Of a stretch of DNA of 35,634 bases, positions 7,773 through 14,932 are shown piece after piece. Numbering within the stretch: position 1 is the first letter of the stretch; every line of letters starts with the position of its first letter. Below the pieces are notes generated by a model. It made no database searches. It was given only the letters and a program-made list of their open reading frames with translations, and was not told the origin of the DNA. The stretch spans positions 45,550-81,183 of the forward strand of contig NZ_JSAK01000032.1 of the NCBI RefSeq assembly GCF_000802965.1. Direction: 5' to 3'. This DNA is from Pseudomonas fluorescens. Lineage in GTDB: Bacteria > Pseudomonadota > Gammaproteobacteria > Pseudomonadales > Pseudomonadaceae. Made by a program: the position numbers and the translations under genes.

Positions 7773-7810
7773 GCCGCTTCTGCCTTTGGTGGAAGCGGCG
7801 TTTTTGTTTT
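7773..7810 (+). terminator. Rho-independent terminator
   Basis: The 8-bp stem GCCGCTTC/GAAGCGGC (7773-7780 with 7792-7799), with an 11-base loop, is followed by GTTTTTGTTTT. It sits 21 bases after the microprotein stop and ends the two-gene unit. Confidence 0.9.
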
Positions 7811-7841
7811 GGGCAGTTACATTTGTATGCTCTGTTACGCC

Positions 7842-7911
7842 GTCATCGCGAGCAGGCTCACTCCTACGGGGGAACGCGTTCACCTGTAGCAGCGAGCCTG
7901 CTCGCGAAGAG
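7842..7911. repeat. REP pair, TCGCGAGCAGGCTC type
   Basis: Inverted copies TCATCGCGAGCAGGCTCACTC and the complementary GAGCCTGCTCGCGAAGA are separated by a short loop containing CGGGGGAACGCG. It lies between the terminator and the convergent GST gene. Confidence 0.82.
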
Positions 7912-7931
7912 GGCAGATCGGACGCAACACT

Positions 7932-8546
7932 TTATCCGTCAATCGGAGTACTCAAGAACTCCTCTAGCCCCTCGGCATACGCGGTAAACGCGACGATCCG
8001 CGGAAACTGCGCCACATCAACCTGATCCGGCACCACCAGATTGGTAAAACTCCACGCCACGGCCAGCGTGATGCCCTCCTGGCCAATCGAGCCGTCGGTG
8101 TTCAGCGGCTGCTTTTCCAGTTCCCGCTCCAGCGCTGAATACGCCGCAGCCAATTGGCCCTCGACCCGTTCAACCCAAGGCTCATATTGAATCTCTGCCG
8201 GTCGCAGGTTGCGCTCGTAATAAAGCTGTACCGACTTTTCGCTGGCCGCGAGTGCCAGGCCGATCAGGCGCAATGAACGCAGGCGTTGTTCGATACCCTT
8301 GGGCATCAGGCTGCGGGCAGGTTCGGACAGTGCTTCCAGGTAATCAAGGATCAGCGTCGAATCCATCAACACTTCACCGTCATCCAGCACCAGGGTAGGT
8401 GCCTTGACCACCGGATTGATTTGCTGGAACTGCTCGAAAGTCCTGAACACCGACACCGATTCGTGCTCCAGCGCAATACCCAGGCGCTTGGCAGAAATGG
8501 CGACGCGTCGTACGTAGGGCGAATCCAGCATGCCGATCAGCTTCAT
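7932..8546 (-). CDS. Glutathione S-transferase family protein
   Basis: 204 residues. The thioredoxin-like N-terminal domain starts MKLIGMLDSPYVRRVAI, with Ser9 in the position used to activate glutathione in many bacterial enzymes. cis-Pro50 lies in VKAPTLVLDDG, and the glutathione gamma-glutamyl site Asp62-Ser63 lies in MDSTLILDYL. The all-helical C-terminal domain is complete (about 85-204). AAGGAG stands 8 bases before the ATG at 8546. Expected role: conjugation or thiol-exchange on small electrophiles in the cytoplasm; the specific substrate is unknown. It is a single gene, divergent from the DksA-like gene. Confidence 0.93.
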   Translation of the reverse strand: MKLIGMLDSPYVRRVAISAKRLGIALEHESVSVFRTFEQFQQINPVVKAPTLVLDDGEVLMDSTLILDYLEALSEPARSLMPKGIEQRLRSLRLIGLALAASEKSVQLYYERNLRPAEIQYEPWVERVEGQLAAAYSALERELEKQPLNTDGSIGQEGITLAVAWSFTNLVVPDQVDVAQFPRIVAFTAYAEGLEEFLSTPIDG

Positions 8547-8910
8547 TTAACCGCTCCTTGAAATGGCCCATTTCGGGAGGGACAACCTTAGCTGAGGTTG
8601 GATGACCTGCAAACGGCATCGTCCTGTGCCGCCGTTTGTCTTCTATATACCTGTGCTGGATTGAATTTCTTGCTATAAACGCACTCCGATGACCGCCTGA
8701 ATGCCTGCCGTAGAGCATTTTCGAGGCTTTGTCGGACAAATTCGCTGACTTTTCAGTTGCTGAGGCCACAACTCGGCCTTAGACTGCCGCCCCTCGTAAA
8801 TTGAGTGCCGGGTGGCGCTTGGAACAAACTGCGCCTTTCCGATGACCTGACCAGGTCTGCCGGAACGCTCCCTAATTCGCCTTAATGCACGTTTTTTTAT
8901 AGAGATATCA
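8547..8910. other. Gene-free intergenic region (GST / DksA-like)
   Basis: This 364-base gap separates two divergent genes and must hold both promoters. No convincing coding frame or REP is visible. The last 30 bases before the DksA-like gene are AT-rich (CACGTTTTTTTATAGAGATA). I looked for a Zur-type operator, expected for classical dksA2 genes, and saw none. Confidence 0.5.
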
Positions 8911-9315
8911 ATGACAAAGGACAAGTTGCTGGCCATGCCGGCGGATGACTACATGAATGCCGAGCAACATGCTTTTTTCTCTGAGCTGTTGCAGAACATG
9001 AAAGTCGAAACCCATGAGCGCATCGAACAGAACCGCATCGCCATCGAGAGCCTGGACACCCCGGCCGACCCGGCTGACGCGGCTTCCGTTGAAGAAGAGC
9101 GCACCTGGCTGGTAAACGCGATCGATCGCGACCAGCGCATGCTGCCTCAGTTGGAACAAGCCCTTGAGCGCATCAAGGAAGACAGCTTTGGCTGGTGCGA
9201 CGACAGCGGCGAGGCAATCGGCCTCAAGCGCCTGCTGATCAGCCCGACCACCAAGTACTGCATCGAAGCTCAAGAACGTCACGAGCAGATCGACAAGCAC
9301 CAGCGTCAGGCCTGA
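8911..9315 (+). CDS. DksA/TraR-family RNA polymerase regulator lacking a full zinc finger (DksA2-like)
   Basis: 134 residues. DksA-type proteins enter the RNA polymerase secondary channel and act with ppGpp. The coiled-coil tip residues needed for activity are conserved: Asp53, Asp56 and Ala58 in ADPADAAS, matching Asp71, Asp74 and Ala76 of E. coli DksA. The globular domain reads GWCDDSGEAIGLKRLL...YCIEAQ: only one cysteine of each CxxC pair survives (Cys96 with Ser99, Cys117 with Ala120), so four-cysteine zinc binding is impossible. This matches the zinc-independent DksA2 type known from P. aeruginosa. It could be that orthologue or a third paralogue. The ribosome-binding site is weak. A hairpin follows the stop. 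Confidence 0.88.
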   Translation: MTKDKLLAMPADDYMNAEQHAFFSELLQNMKVETHERIEQNRIAIESLDTPADPADAASVEEERTWLVNAIDRDQRMLPQLEQALERIKEDSFGWCDDSGEAIGLKRLLISPTTKYCIEAQERHEQIDKHQRQA

Positions 9316-9322
9316 TTCTGTG

Positions 9323-9349
9323 AGGCAGCCCGTTTAACGTGGGCTGCCT
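9323..9349 (+). terminator. Hairpin terminator after DksA-like gene
   Basis: A perfect 9-bp stem AGGCAGCCC/GGGCTGCCT encloses a 9-base loop right after the stop codon. The T-tract is only two bases, then the REP at 9352 starts, so termination efficiency is uncertain. Confidence 0.6.
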
Positions 9350-9351
9350 TG

Positions 9352-9427
9352 AAAAGATCGCAGCCTTCGGCACCTCCTACACGGTGTTACGTGAACCTGT
9401 AGGAACTGCCGAAGGCTGCGATCTTTG
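9352..9427. repeat. REP pair, AAAAGATCGCAGCCTTCGG type
   Basis: Inverted copies AAAAGATCGCAGCCTTCGGC and GCCGAAGGCTGCGATCTTT, with small changes in the CTCCTACA arm (CACCTCCTACACGG, CTGTAGGAACTG). Confidence 0.9.
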
Positions 9428-9485
9428 CTTTTCGACGTCTACAGAAAACCCCGCAATTCTATTGATCTACTACAACGCCCACGAC

Positions 9486-9513
9486 TAAAGGCTCATAGAT
9501 AATGGCCTTATAG
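9486..9513 (+). promoter_or_regulatory. Possible FliA (sigma-28) promoter of chemoreceptor gene
   Basis: TAAA at 9486, exactly 15 bases, then GCC at 9505 followed by TTATAG fits the framework TAAA-N15-GCCGATAA of flagellar sigma-28 promoters, though the GATAA part is degenerate. It lies about 50 bases upstream of the chemoreceptor start, as expected for a chemotaxis gene. Confidence 0.35.
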
Positions 9514-9562
9514 TGGCGTTCAATGCGAAGACAACAATTAGAATATTTCCGGGGTGACCAAG

Positions 9563-11167
9563 ATGACGAGAGACGGATCTCTGGTGGCGGCAGCGCCTGC
9601 ACCAGTGCTTTTGCCGAAAAATCGCTGGCTGACGCCGACGCTGCAAAGCATCGCCCTGATGCTGTTGCTGTGTGGCATATCGCTGTGGGGCTGGTCGCTA
9701 TACCTTGGCCTGCCATTGGCCGTGCTGATCATCTGGCTGCCGCGCCTGCGTTCGCGCGCGACCCCCGAAGCTGTTCCCACCGATACGTCCAGCGCCATTG
9801 CCGCGTTGACCCGCGATCTTTCCTTCACCACCAGTCATAACGCTTTGTCAGCTGCTGGCGTGGCGTTCTCGGTCAAGCAACTGGCGGACAAGCTGCAATC
9901 GCAACTGGGCGCAGCGGCGCAAATTGTCAGCAACGCCGAAGTGATGATCGCCACTGAACAGGCAACCTCGACCCTCAGCCGTGAGGCATTGGGTGCTGCA
10001 AGCGAGGCACATCAGAGCGGTGCAGCGGGGCGCACCGAGTTGCTCGAGTCGATTGCGCGCATGCATCAACTCAGTCAGCGCGCCAATAACAGTCGAGAAT
10101 TGATCGAGGCGCTGAGCCTGCGCAGCGACGATATTCAGCGCGTCACCCTGGTGATTCAGTCCATTGCCAGCCAGACCAACTTGCTGGCGTTGAACGCGGC
10201 GATTGAAGCTGCACGAGCCGGGGAACATGGGCGCGGCTTTGCGGTAGTGGCTGACGAAGTGCGCGGCCTGGCCGCACGCACGGCGACCGCGACCGGCGAA
10301 GTCGGCGAGATGGTGGCGGATATTCAGCAACGCACCGCGCAAGTGGTGGAGCAGATTCGGCAACTGTCGAGCGATCTCGACACCGGCGTCCAGCAGGTCG
10401 AGCACACCGGCCAGCATCTGGAGAACATTGCGCGTTTGGCGGCCAGCGTCGAAAGCCAGGTCGGCGAAATCGCCCGAGGCGCGGAAACAAACCGTGAGCA
10501 ACTCGATAGCCTGTTTCATGCCATCCAGCAGATGCGTAGCGACCTGGCCGTCAGTGATCAACAAACTCAGCGTCTGGCGCAGGCCGCGGTTCAAATGGAA
10601 GGCCAGGCCGAGACTATCAGCGAACGTCTGGCGGAAGTCGGGCTGGACGATTACCACCAGCGGATTTACGACTTGGCCCGGGAGGGCGCGAGCCAGATTG
10701 CGGCGCGCTTCGAAGCAGATATTGACGCGGGCCGTATCAGCCTCGACGATCTGTTCGACCGTCATTATCAGGTGATCGCCGACACCAGCCCGGCCAAATA
10801 CCAAACGCGCTTCGACCGCTACACCGATCAGGTCCTGCCGGCGATTCAGGAACCGCTGTTGCCGCGTCACGAAGGATTGGTGTTCGCCATCGCCTGCACC
10901 CAGCAAGGTTATGTGCCGACCCATAACACAATCTTCAGCCAGCCACTGACCGGTGATGTGCAGGTCGATACCCTGCAAAACCGCACCAAGCGCAAGTTCG
11001 CCGACCGCACCGGGATTCGTTGCGGCAGCCATCAGCAGGCGGTGCTGCTGCAAACCTACACCCGCGATACCGGAGAGTTGATGCACGACCTGTCGGTGCC
11101 GATCATGCTTAAAGGGCGGCATTGGGGTGGTTTGCGTTTGGGGTACAAGCCGGAAAAGCCTCGCTAG
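9563..11167 (+). CDS. Methyl-accepting chemotaxis protein without periplasmic domain
   Basis: 534 residues from the ATG at 9563; GGGGTGA just upstream fits this start better than a GTG at 9554. Two adjacent transmembrane helices (about 27-43 and 46-61) form a short anchor with no room for a periplasmic sensor. The signalling domain (about 105-355) contains the conserved hairpin tip SIASQTNLLALNAAIEAARA then GEHGRGFAVVADEVRGLA, which contacts CheA/CheW. A further cytoplasmic domain of about 175 residues follows (357-534), ending HDLSVPIMLKGRHWGGLRLG. Its strand pattern and final HWG-R motif look like a Cache/PAS-type sensor placed after the signalling domain. The ligand is unknown; an intracellular cue is likely. 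Confidence 0.9.
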   Translation: MTRDGSLVAAAPAPVLLPKNRWLTPTLQSIALMLLLCGISLWGWSLYLGLPLAVLIIWLPRLRSRATPEAVPTDTSSAIAALTRDLSFTTSHNALSAAGVAFSVKQLADKLQSQLGAAAQIVSNAEVMIATEQATSTLSREALGAASEAHQSGAAGRTELLESIARMHQLSQRANNSRELIEALSLRSDDIQRVTLVIQSIASQTNLLALNAAIEAARAGEHGRGFAVVADEVRGLAARTATATGEVGEMVADIQQRTAQVVEQIRQLSSDLDTGVQQVEHTGQHLENIARLAASVESQVGEIARGAETNREQLDSLFHAIQQMRSDLAVSDQQTQRLAQAAVQMEGQAETISERLAEVGLDDYHQRIYDLAREGASQIAARFEADIDAGRISLDDLFDRHYQVIADTSPAKYQTRFDRYTDQVLPAIQEPLLPRHEGLVFAIACTQQGYVPTHNTIFSQPLTGDVQVDTLQNRTKRKFADRTGIRCGSHQQAVLLQTYTRDTGELMHDLSVPIMLKGRHWGGLRLGYKPEKPR

Positions 11168-11205
11168 ATATTGCTGCCATTCGACCAGGCGCGTGATTTG
11201 CCTTT

Positions 11206-11274
11206 TGTAGGAGCCCGGCTTGCTGGCGATGGCGTTATTGAGAGCGCCATCGCCAGCAAGTAGGTTCCTACAGG
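11206..11274. repeat. REP pair, TGTAGGAGCCCGGCTTGCTGG type
   Basis: TGTAGGAGCCCGGCTTGCTGG and its inverted partner (CGCCAGCAAGTAGGTTCCTACAGG, diverged in the middle) lie after the chemoreceptor stop. The gap 11168-11394 otherwise shows no gene. Confidence 0.88.
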
Positions 11275-11394
11275 TCGCGATTTATTGTTACGAATCTGGC
11301 AACGAAGCTGTGCAGGGGGGTTGCTGTTTCCTTTTGAGTGAACTCATTAACATACCTTCATAGTTAGGTTGCTAACGGAGTTCGAAGGGTCAAC

Positions 11395-11598
11395 ATGCAA
11401 AGCAAAGTTGATGTCGCCGTAATGATTGGCAGCGGTGTCCCCGCCAGTTTGCGTGCGTTGGGGCAGAGTGTTTGTTGGGTGGTGCTGCTCAATGGTGAAC
11501 GTCGGGGAACGGCGTTCTCCACTCGCGATGAAGCGGAAGAGTGCAAGGCTGCCTGGTTGGCACGATTGAATGCCGAGGTGCCAGGCAGCCTGCATTAA
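11395..11598 (+). CDS. Small protein of unknown function (67 aa)
   Basis: The ATG at 11395 has GAAGGG 5 bases upstream. The product is a single small domain: hydrophobic strands (VDVAVMIGSGV, VCWVVLLNG) followed by a helix rich in Ala and Glu (STRDEAEECKAAWLARLNAE). No signal peptide or known motif is seen. It is convergent with the DUF2789 gene, 7 bases apart. Codon use matches the neighbours. I do not recognise the family. Confidence 0.65.
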   Translation: MQSKVDVAVMIGSGVPASLRALGQSVCWVVLLNGERRGTAFSTRDEAEECKAAWLARLNAEVPGSLH

Positions 11599-11605
11599 GC
11601 TCAGG

Positions 11606-11845
11606 TCAGTGGATCTGGTGCATGCGCAGGTTGAGGTCGTCGACCACCCGCGCCCAGTCGGCATCTTCGCGCAGTTGTTCTTTCAGGAAACCCGCCTGTT
11701 GCGGTGTCCAGAACTCGGCGTCGATGAGTTTCTTGTCATCGGGAAGAGGGGAATGGCTGGCAATGAAATCGTCGATAGCTTTTTGCGAAGAGTCCAGGCC
11801 CAACTGATCGAACAAGCCTTTCAAGTCATGTGTCGGTGATTCCAT
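11606..11845 (-). CDS. DUF2789 family protein
   Basis: 79 residues from the second in-frame ATG (11845). An AAGGAG site is 6 bases before this codon but directly abuts the first ATG at 11851, so the downstream start is preferred. MESPTHDLKGLFDQLGLDS, then FWTPQQAGFLKEQL and DADWARVVDDL, is the DUF2789 signature. The protein is small, acidic, helical and cytoplasmic; the family has no known function. It stands alone, convergent with the 67-residue gene. The family call is confident from motifs. Confidence 0.87.
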   Translation of the reverse strand: MESPTHDLKGLFDQLGLDSSQKAIDDFIASHSPLPDDKKLIDAEFWTPQQAGFLKEQLREDADWARVVDDLNLRMHQIH

Positions 11846-11984
11846 CTTCATCTCCTTGCAGGTGATCGGTCGCGTCGAGTACGAGATATGAGGTACGACC
11901 CCATTTCATCTGATGGAGTCGCGCTTCAGGAGTTCGAAAGCGATGTTCAAACGCAGGAAAGAGCATAGACGGCAAAAACGATAA

Positions 11985-12215
11985 TCAGGCTTTCAATGCA
12001 CCGGCATCGACGGCAGCCTTTAATTCCTTGGCGGATTCTTGCGCGGCGAGGGCGGCGACGTCCGAAGTCTTGAACCAGCGATCTTTTTCGACCTGGTGAT
12101 AGCTCACGGTTTTCAGCGGCGGTTTGGCACGCATCACAATGACAGCCTGGAATTCGCCCTCGACCTCTCTGGCTTCGCCCCGGATAAAAAACTCACCGAT
12201 ATCAAATTCCGTCAC
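11985..12215 (-). CDS. Small protein of unknown function (76 aa, GTG start)
   Basis: The frame opens with GTG at 12215, preceded by GGGAAGG at 7 bases. The product has an N-terminal beta-rich part (FDIGEFFIRGEAREVEGEFQ, then AVIVMRAKPP) and a C-terminal helix (TSDVAALAAQESAKELKAA). No signal peptide or membrane helix. Family not recognised. A hairpin at 12284-12315 separates it from the next gene upstream on the same strand. Confidence 0.7.
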   Translation of the reverse strand: MTEFDIGEFFIRGEAREVEGEFQAVIVMRAKPPLKTVSYHQVEKDRWFKTSDVAALAAQESAKELKAAVDAGALKA

Positions 12216-12283
12216 GTAGCAGCCTTCCCTTGTAAATATTGTTGTGTTTAACGCTGATTGGGCGGGCAGTATGGCAGTAGTTG

Positions 12284-12315
12284 CATGCCGGCGGCTGAGT
12301 TAAGTCGCCGGCATG
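12284..12315 (-). terminator. Strong hairpin between two small genes
   Basis: A perfect 10-bp stem CATGCCGGCG/CGCCGGCATG encloses a 12-base loop, 29 bases after the stop of the 84-residue gene. There is no T-tract on either side, so it may be an RNA-stabilising or rho-assisted structure rather than a classical terminator. Confidence 0.5.
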
Positions 12316-12343
12316 ACGAAACGTCTATTGAAATGAGCGGTAT

Positions 12344-12598
12344 TCAGGCGTCCAGGCGCGACTCAAGCGAGCGGGCGAGGGCGCAAGCCTCGTTGTGGTC
12401 TGCGCGGAAACCTCTTACGTGTCCGGTGGAAATTTCTTTGATATGGAAGAAGGCGTTTCCGGCCAATACCACCTGAAAACGCAGCGGGGCGGCTTCCTGG
12501 CAGTGAAGTTGACGATGTCGCATCACCAGCGGATACAGGGTTGGCGAGTTGTCGACGTAAGGGTTCTGAGGATGGGCGAAGTGTGTCAGCGTGCACAT
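12344..12598 (-). CDS. Small protein of unknown function (84 aa)
   Basis: The ATG at 12598 (MCTLTHFAHPQNPYVDNSPT...) has AAAGGA about 6 bases upstream. A longer frame to 12661 exists but has no ribosome-binding site and would run over the palindrome at 12623-12638. The protein is histidine-rich at the N-terminus (several His in the first 35 residues) and has the strand-rich core FQVVLAGNAFFHIKEIST, then VRGFRADHNEACALARSLE. It looks like a compact cytoplasmic domain, possibly metal-binding, but no family is recognised. Confidence 0.75.
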   Translation of the reverse strand: MCTLTHFAHPQNPYVDNSPTLYPLVMRHRQLHCQEAAPLRFQVVLAGNAFFHIKEISTGHVRGFRADHNEACALARSLESRLDA

Positions 12599-12622
12599 AT
12601 GAAGTCCTTTTCGTTGTTTTGC

Positions 12623-12638
12623 CGACGTATGTACGTCG
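12623..12638. promoter_or_regulatory. Palindrome upstream of 84-aa gene (operator candidate)
   Basis: CGACGTA-TG-TACGTCG is a perfect 7-bp inverted repeat with a 2-base spacer, centred about 32 bases upstream of the ATG at 12598. This is where a repressor site would overlap the promoter or leader. The binding protein is unknown. Confidence 0.45.
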
Positions 12639-13008
12639 TTATGGGTAGTCTCGGTGAGCATCGCTGCTCTAGAATCAACGTCACTGGTGGGTGACTGATG
12701 TTTATCTAAAGCAATTTTCGGCTGGCAATATGTAAGAAAAGTGCTTTTTTTTGAGAGTTTTTTCCCTGAAGTTGATAGTCCGTATTTCTCTGGTCGTACA
12801 AAGGGCGTTTTCCTTCAACCTTTGTCGAATGCCAGGCAAGACGATGTGAGCGACATCCAGTAGTCTGCTCAAGCCTCGTGATGGATGAGTCCTCTGCTCA
12901 TTCAGGATTTCAACCCGGGTTATCTGGCTTCATCTTCGGCATTGCCGCTTTTTTTGGCTGTGCGCTTTTTTCGCGTGCGGCGTCATTTTCAGATGTGGGG
13001 ATGTTTCC
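12639..13008. other. AT-richer intergenic region without a gene
   Basis: This 370-base gap lies between divergent small genes. It is clearly AT-richer than its surroundings, with T-runs at about 12745, 12762 and 12948-12980. Near the right end two similar blocks occur (CCGCTTTTTTTGGCTG and GCGCTTTTTTCGCG). No REP is present, and no open frame with a ribosome-binding site was found. Such stretches are typical binding ground for MvaT/MvaU silencers; that is only a suggestion. Confidence 0.4.
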
Positions 13009-13479
13009 TTGGCAGTAAGTAATCTCGATATGCATGCTTTGTTCGTGCTGGGTGATTTGCGCGCAAAGCTGGTTAAACAGTTTCAGTCACGTTTCGTTTA
13101 CATCACCGAACAAAACGCTGAAGGCATCTACATTGCCGAAATCGACACTGAATCAGCGCTGGTGGTGGACGACAAGCCGGGACTTAAGCTCAAGGTCGGC
13201 GATCATTTCAGCGCTTCAGTACTGCCCAGTCGCGAAGGCGGCAAACTGGAAATCAAATTTCGCGATATCAAACTGACGGCCTACGGCCTGGGCGACTACG
13301 CCTTCGTCACCACCGCCGATGGCCATGCCATCGTGTTCAAGGAAGGTCACAGCGTGGTGACGGTATTCGCCGCAAACCAGCAGTTGCAGGAAGGCCTGAC
13401 CAAAACCCTGAAAGCGGTGACCGCCAAGGCAGCCAAGTGGCGCAAAGGCGAACTGGTGACGTTCAAGGCCAGCGAGTAA
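13009..13479 (+). CDS. Protein of unknown function (156 aa), coupled to next gene
   Basis: The frame is open from TTG 13009, which has GGGGA 7 bases upstream; an ATG at 13030 is the alternative start but lacks a clear ribosome-binding site. The protein begins with a short helix (DMHALFVLGDLRAKLVKQFQ) followed by a beta-rich region (VYITEQNAEGIYIAEIDTES, GDHFSASVLPS, KLEIKFRDIKLTAYG) and ends with a lysine-rich helix (LTKTLKAVTAKAAKWRK). No signal peptide or membrane helix. Family not recognised. Its TAA stop overlaps the next ATG (TAATG), so the two products are probably made together and may interact. Confidence 0.75.
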   Translation: MAVSNLDMHALFVLGDLRAKLVKQFQSRFVYITEQNAEGIYIAEIDTESALVVDDKPGLKLKVGDHFSASVLPSREGGKLEIKFRDIKLTAYGLGDYAFVTTADGHAIVFKEGHSVVTVFAANQQLQEGLTKTLKAVTAKAAKWRKGELVTFKASE

Positions 13480-13682
13480 TGAGCCTGACCCGCGCCGACT
13501 TCCACGAACAGAACCTCGCCAGCGCTCAAACCGAAGCCCAACGGCTGTTCGGTCAGAAGGCTGTGCTGCAGGGAGCCTGGTTGAATTGGGTGGCTTCGCA
13601 GCTCTATACGTTGCGCCCGGCCGAGTACGCCAGCATGGTCAGAAGAGAGCTCGCGCGCTTGCAGGAAATTTCCGAAAACTAA
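13479..13682 (+). CDS. Small helical protein of unknown function (67 aa)
   Basis: The start ATG at 13479 overlaps the TAA of the upstream gene by one base, so translation is likely by reinitiation. The product is predicted to be nearly all helix (SLTRADFHEQNLASAQTEAQ, then a Trp-containing stretch and YASMVRRELARLQEISEN). No known motif. Longer frames starting upstream lie inside the previous gene and are not supported. A partner role for the 156-residue protein is inference from the coupling. Confidence 0.72.
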   Translation: MSLTRADFHEQNLASAQTEAQRLFGQKAVLQGAWLNWVASQLYTLRPAEYASMVRRELARLQEISEN

Positions 13683-13801
13683 TCCATGCCCCCTCGAAAG
13701 CAGGAACCTCTACTACAGTCAGTGGACTGATTATTCAGAGGCTTCGCGGTCTTCTGCCAGGCCATCCTGCGATTGCTGTGAACAGCACGAGGTGCAAAAG
13801 C

Positions 13802-14815
13802 ATGAAAGGTTTTCGACGGTTGCTGGCCGCTGCCCTGGCCACTTTCGGGTTGTTGGCGTCACCCGTTCCGGTCATGGCGGCCCAGGCGCCGATCCACTTT
13901 GCCGACCTGAATTGGGAAAGCGGCAGCTTGATCACCGATATCCTGCGGATCATTGTCGAGAAGGGCTACGGGCTGCCGACCGACACCTTGCCGGGCACCA
14001 CCATCACCCTGGAAACCGCGCTGGCCAACAATGACATTCAGGTCATCGGTGAAGAATGGGCCGGTCGCAGCCCGGTGTGGGTCAAGGCTGAAGCGGAGGG
14101 CAAAGTCGTGAGTCTCGGCGATACGGTCAAGGGCGCGACTGAAGGCTGGTGGGTACCGGAATATGTGATCAAGGGCGATCCGGCCAAGGGCATCAAGCCG
14201 ATGGCGCCGGACTTGCGCAGCGTTAGCGACCTGCCCAAGTACAAGGATGTGTTCAAGGACCCGGAAGCCCCGACCAAGGGGCGTTTCCTCAACAGTCCCA
14301 TCGGCTGGACCTCGGAAGTGGTCAACAAGCAAAAGCTCAAGGCCTATGGGCTGGAAGACAGCTATGTGAACTTCCGCAGTGGGTCCGGGGCGGCTCTGGA
14401 TGCGGAAATCAGTTCGTCGATTCGTCGGGGCAAACCGGTGTTGTTCTATTACTGGTCGCCGACGCCGTTGCTTGGTCGTTTCAAGCTGATTCAATTGGAA
14501 GAGCCGCCATTCGACGCCGAAGCCTGGAAAACCCTGACCGACGCCGACAATCCGAATCCACGGCCGACGCGCTCGCTGGCCTCGAAGTTGTCCATTGGCG
14601 TTTCCACGCCATTTCAGAAGCAATACCCGCAGATTGCCGACTTCTTCAGCAAGGTCGATTTCCCCATTGATCCGTTGAACAAGGCGTTGGCAGAGATGAG
14701 CGAAAAACACACCGCGCCGCGTCAGGCAGCAGAAGATTTCATGAAAAAACATCCGGACGTATGGCAGGCCTGGCTGCCGAAGGATATAGCGGACAAGGTA
14801 TCTGCCGGACTGTAG
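13802..14815 (+). CDS. Glycine betaine/choline-type ABC transporter substrate-binding protein
   Basis: 337 residues. A Sec signal peptide (MKGFRRLLAAALATFGLLAS, cleavage near VMA-A at about 24) directs it to the periplasm. The mature part matches the OpuAC family of quaternary-amine binding proteins: IHFADLNWESGSLITDILR, VIGEEWAGRSPVW, TEGWWVPEYV, GWTSEVVNK and FYYWSPTPLLGRF. The aromatic residues are those expected to cage a trimethylammonium group. GAGGTG precedes the ATG by 8 bases; longer upstream frames lack signal-peptide logic. No permease or ATPase gene is adjacent, so it probably serves a transporter encoded elsewhere. Ligand (betaine, choline or carnitine) is not decidable here. Its stop codon lies in a REP. 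Confidence 0.9.
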   Translation: MKGFRRLLAAALATFGLLASPVPVMAAQAPIHFADLNWESGSLITDILRIIVEKGYGLPTDTLPGTTITLETALANNDIQVIGEEWAGRSPVWVKAEAEGKVVSLGDTVKGATEGWWVPEYVIKGDPAKGIKPMAPDLRSVSDLPKYKDVFKDPEAPTKGRFLNSPIGWTSEVVNKQKLKAYGLEDSYVNFRSGSGAALDAEISSSIRRGKPVLFYYWSPTPLLGRFKLIQLEEPPFDAEAWKTLTDADNPNPRPTRSLASKLSIGVSTPFQKQYPQIADFFSKVDFPIDPLNKALAEMSEKHTAPRQAAEDFMKKHPDVWQAWLPKDIADKVSAGL

Positions 14816-14896
14816 GAGCTGGCGCAGCCTGCGATCTTTTGCCCTTGATCTAAAAAAATCAAAATCAAAAGATCGCAGGCTGCGGCAGCTCCTACA
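14811..14896. repeat. REP pair, AAAAGATCGCAGGCTGCGG type, overlapping a stop codon
   Basis: TGTAGGAGCTGGCGCAGCCTG and GATCTTTTG form one arm, CAAAAGATCGCAGGCTGCGG and CAGCTCCTACA the other. The TAG stop of the binding-protein gene (14813-14815) is the TAG of the element's own TGTAGGAGC end. Confidence 0.9.
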
Positions 14897-14932
14897 ATGT
14901 CTGTTCCAAATCCATTTCCAGGATTTCAGACC

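Noticed and set aside
8547..8910. Zur operator upstream of the DksA-like gene
   Set aside because: No 17-19 bp palindrome of the GTTATAACATAAC kind was found by eye.
9848..11122. Open frame of 424 codons antisense to the chemoreceptor
   Set aside because: Shadow frame with no motif; the sense strand encodes an unmistakable signalling domain.
14897..14932. Earlier ATG for the DUF3995 gene
   Set aside because: It lies at the edge of a REP, lacks a Shine-Dalgarno, and would add a non-conserved hydrophilic start.
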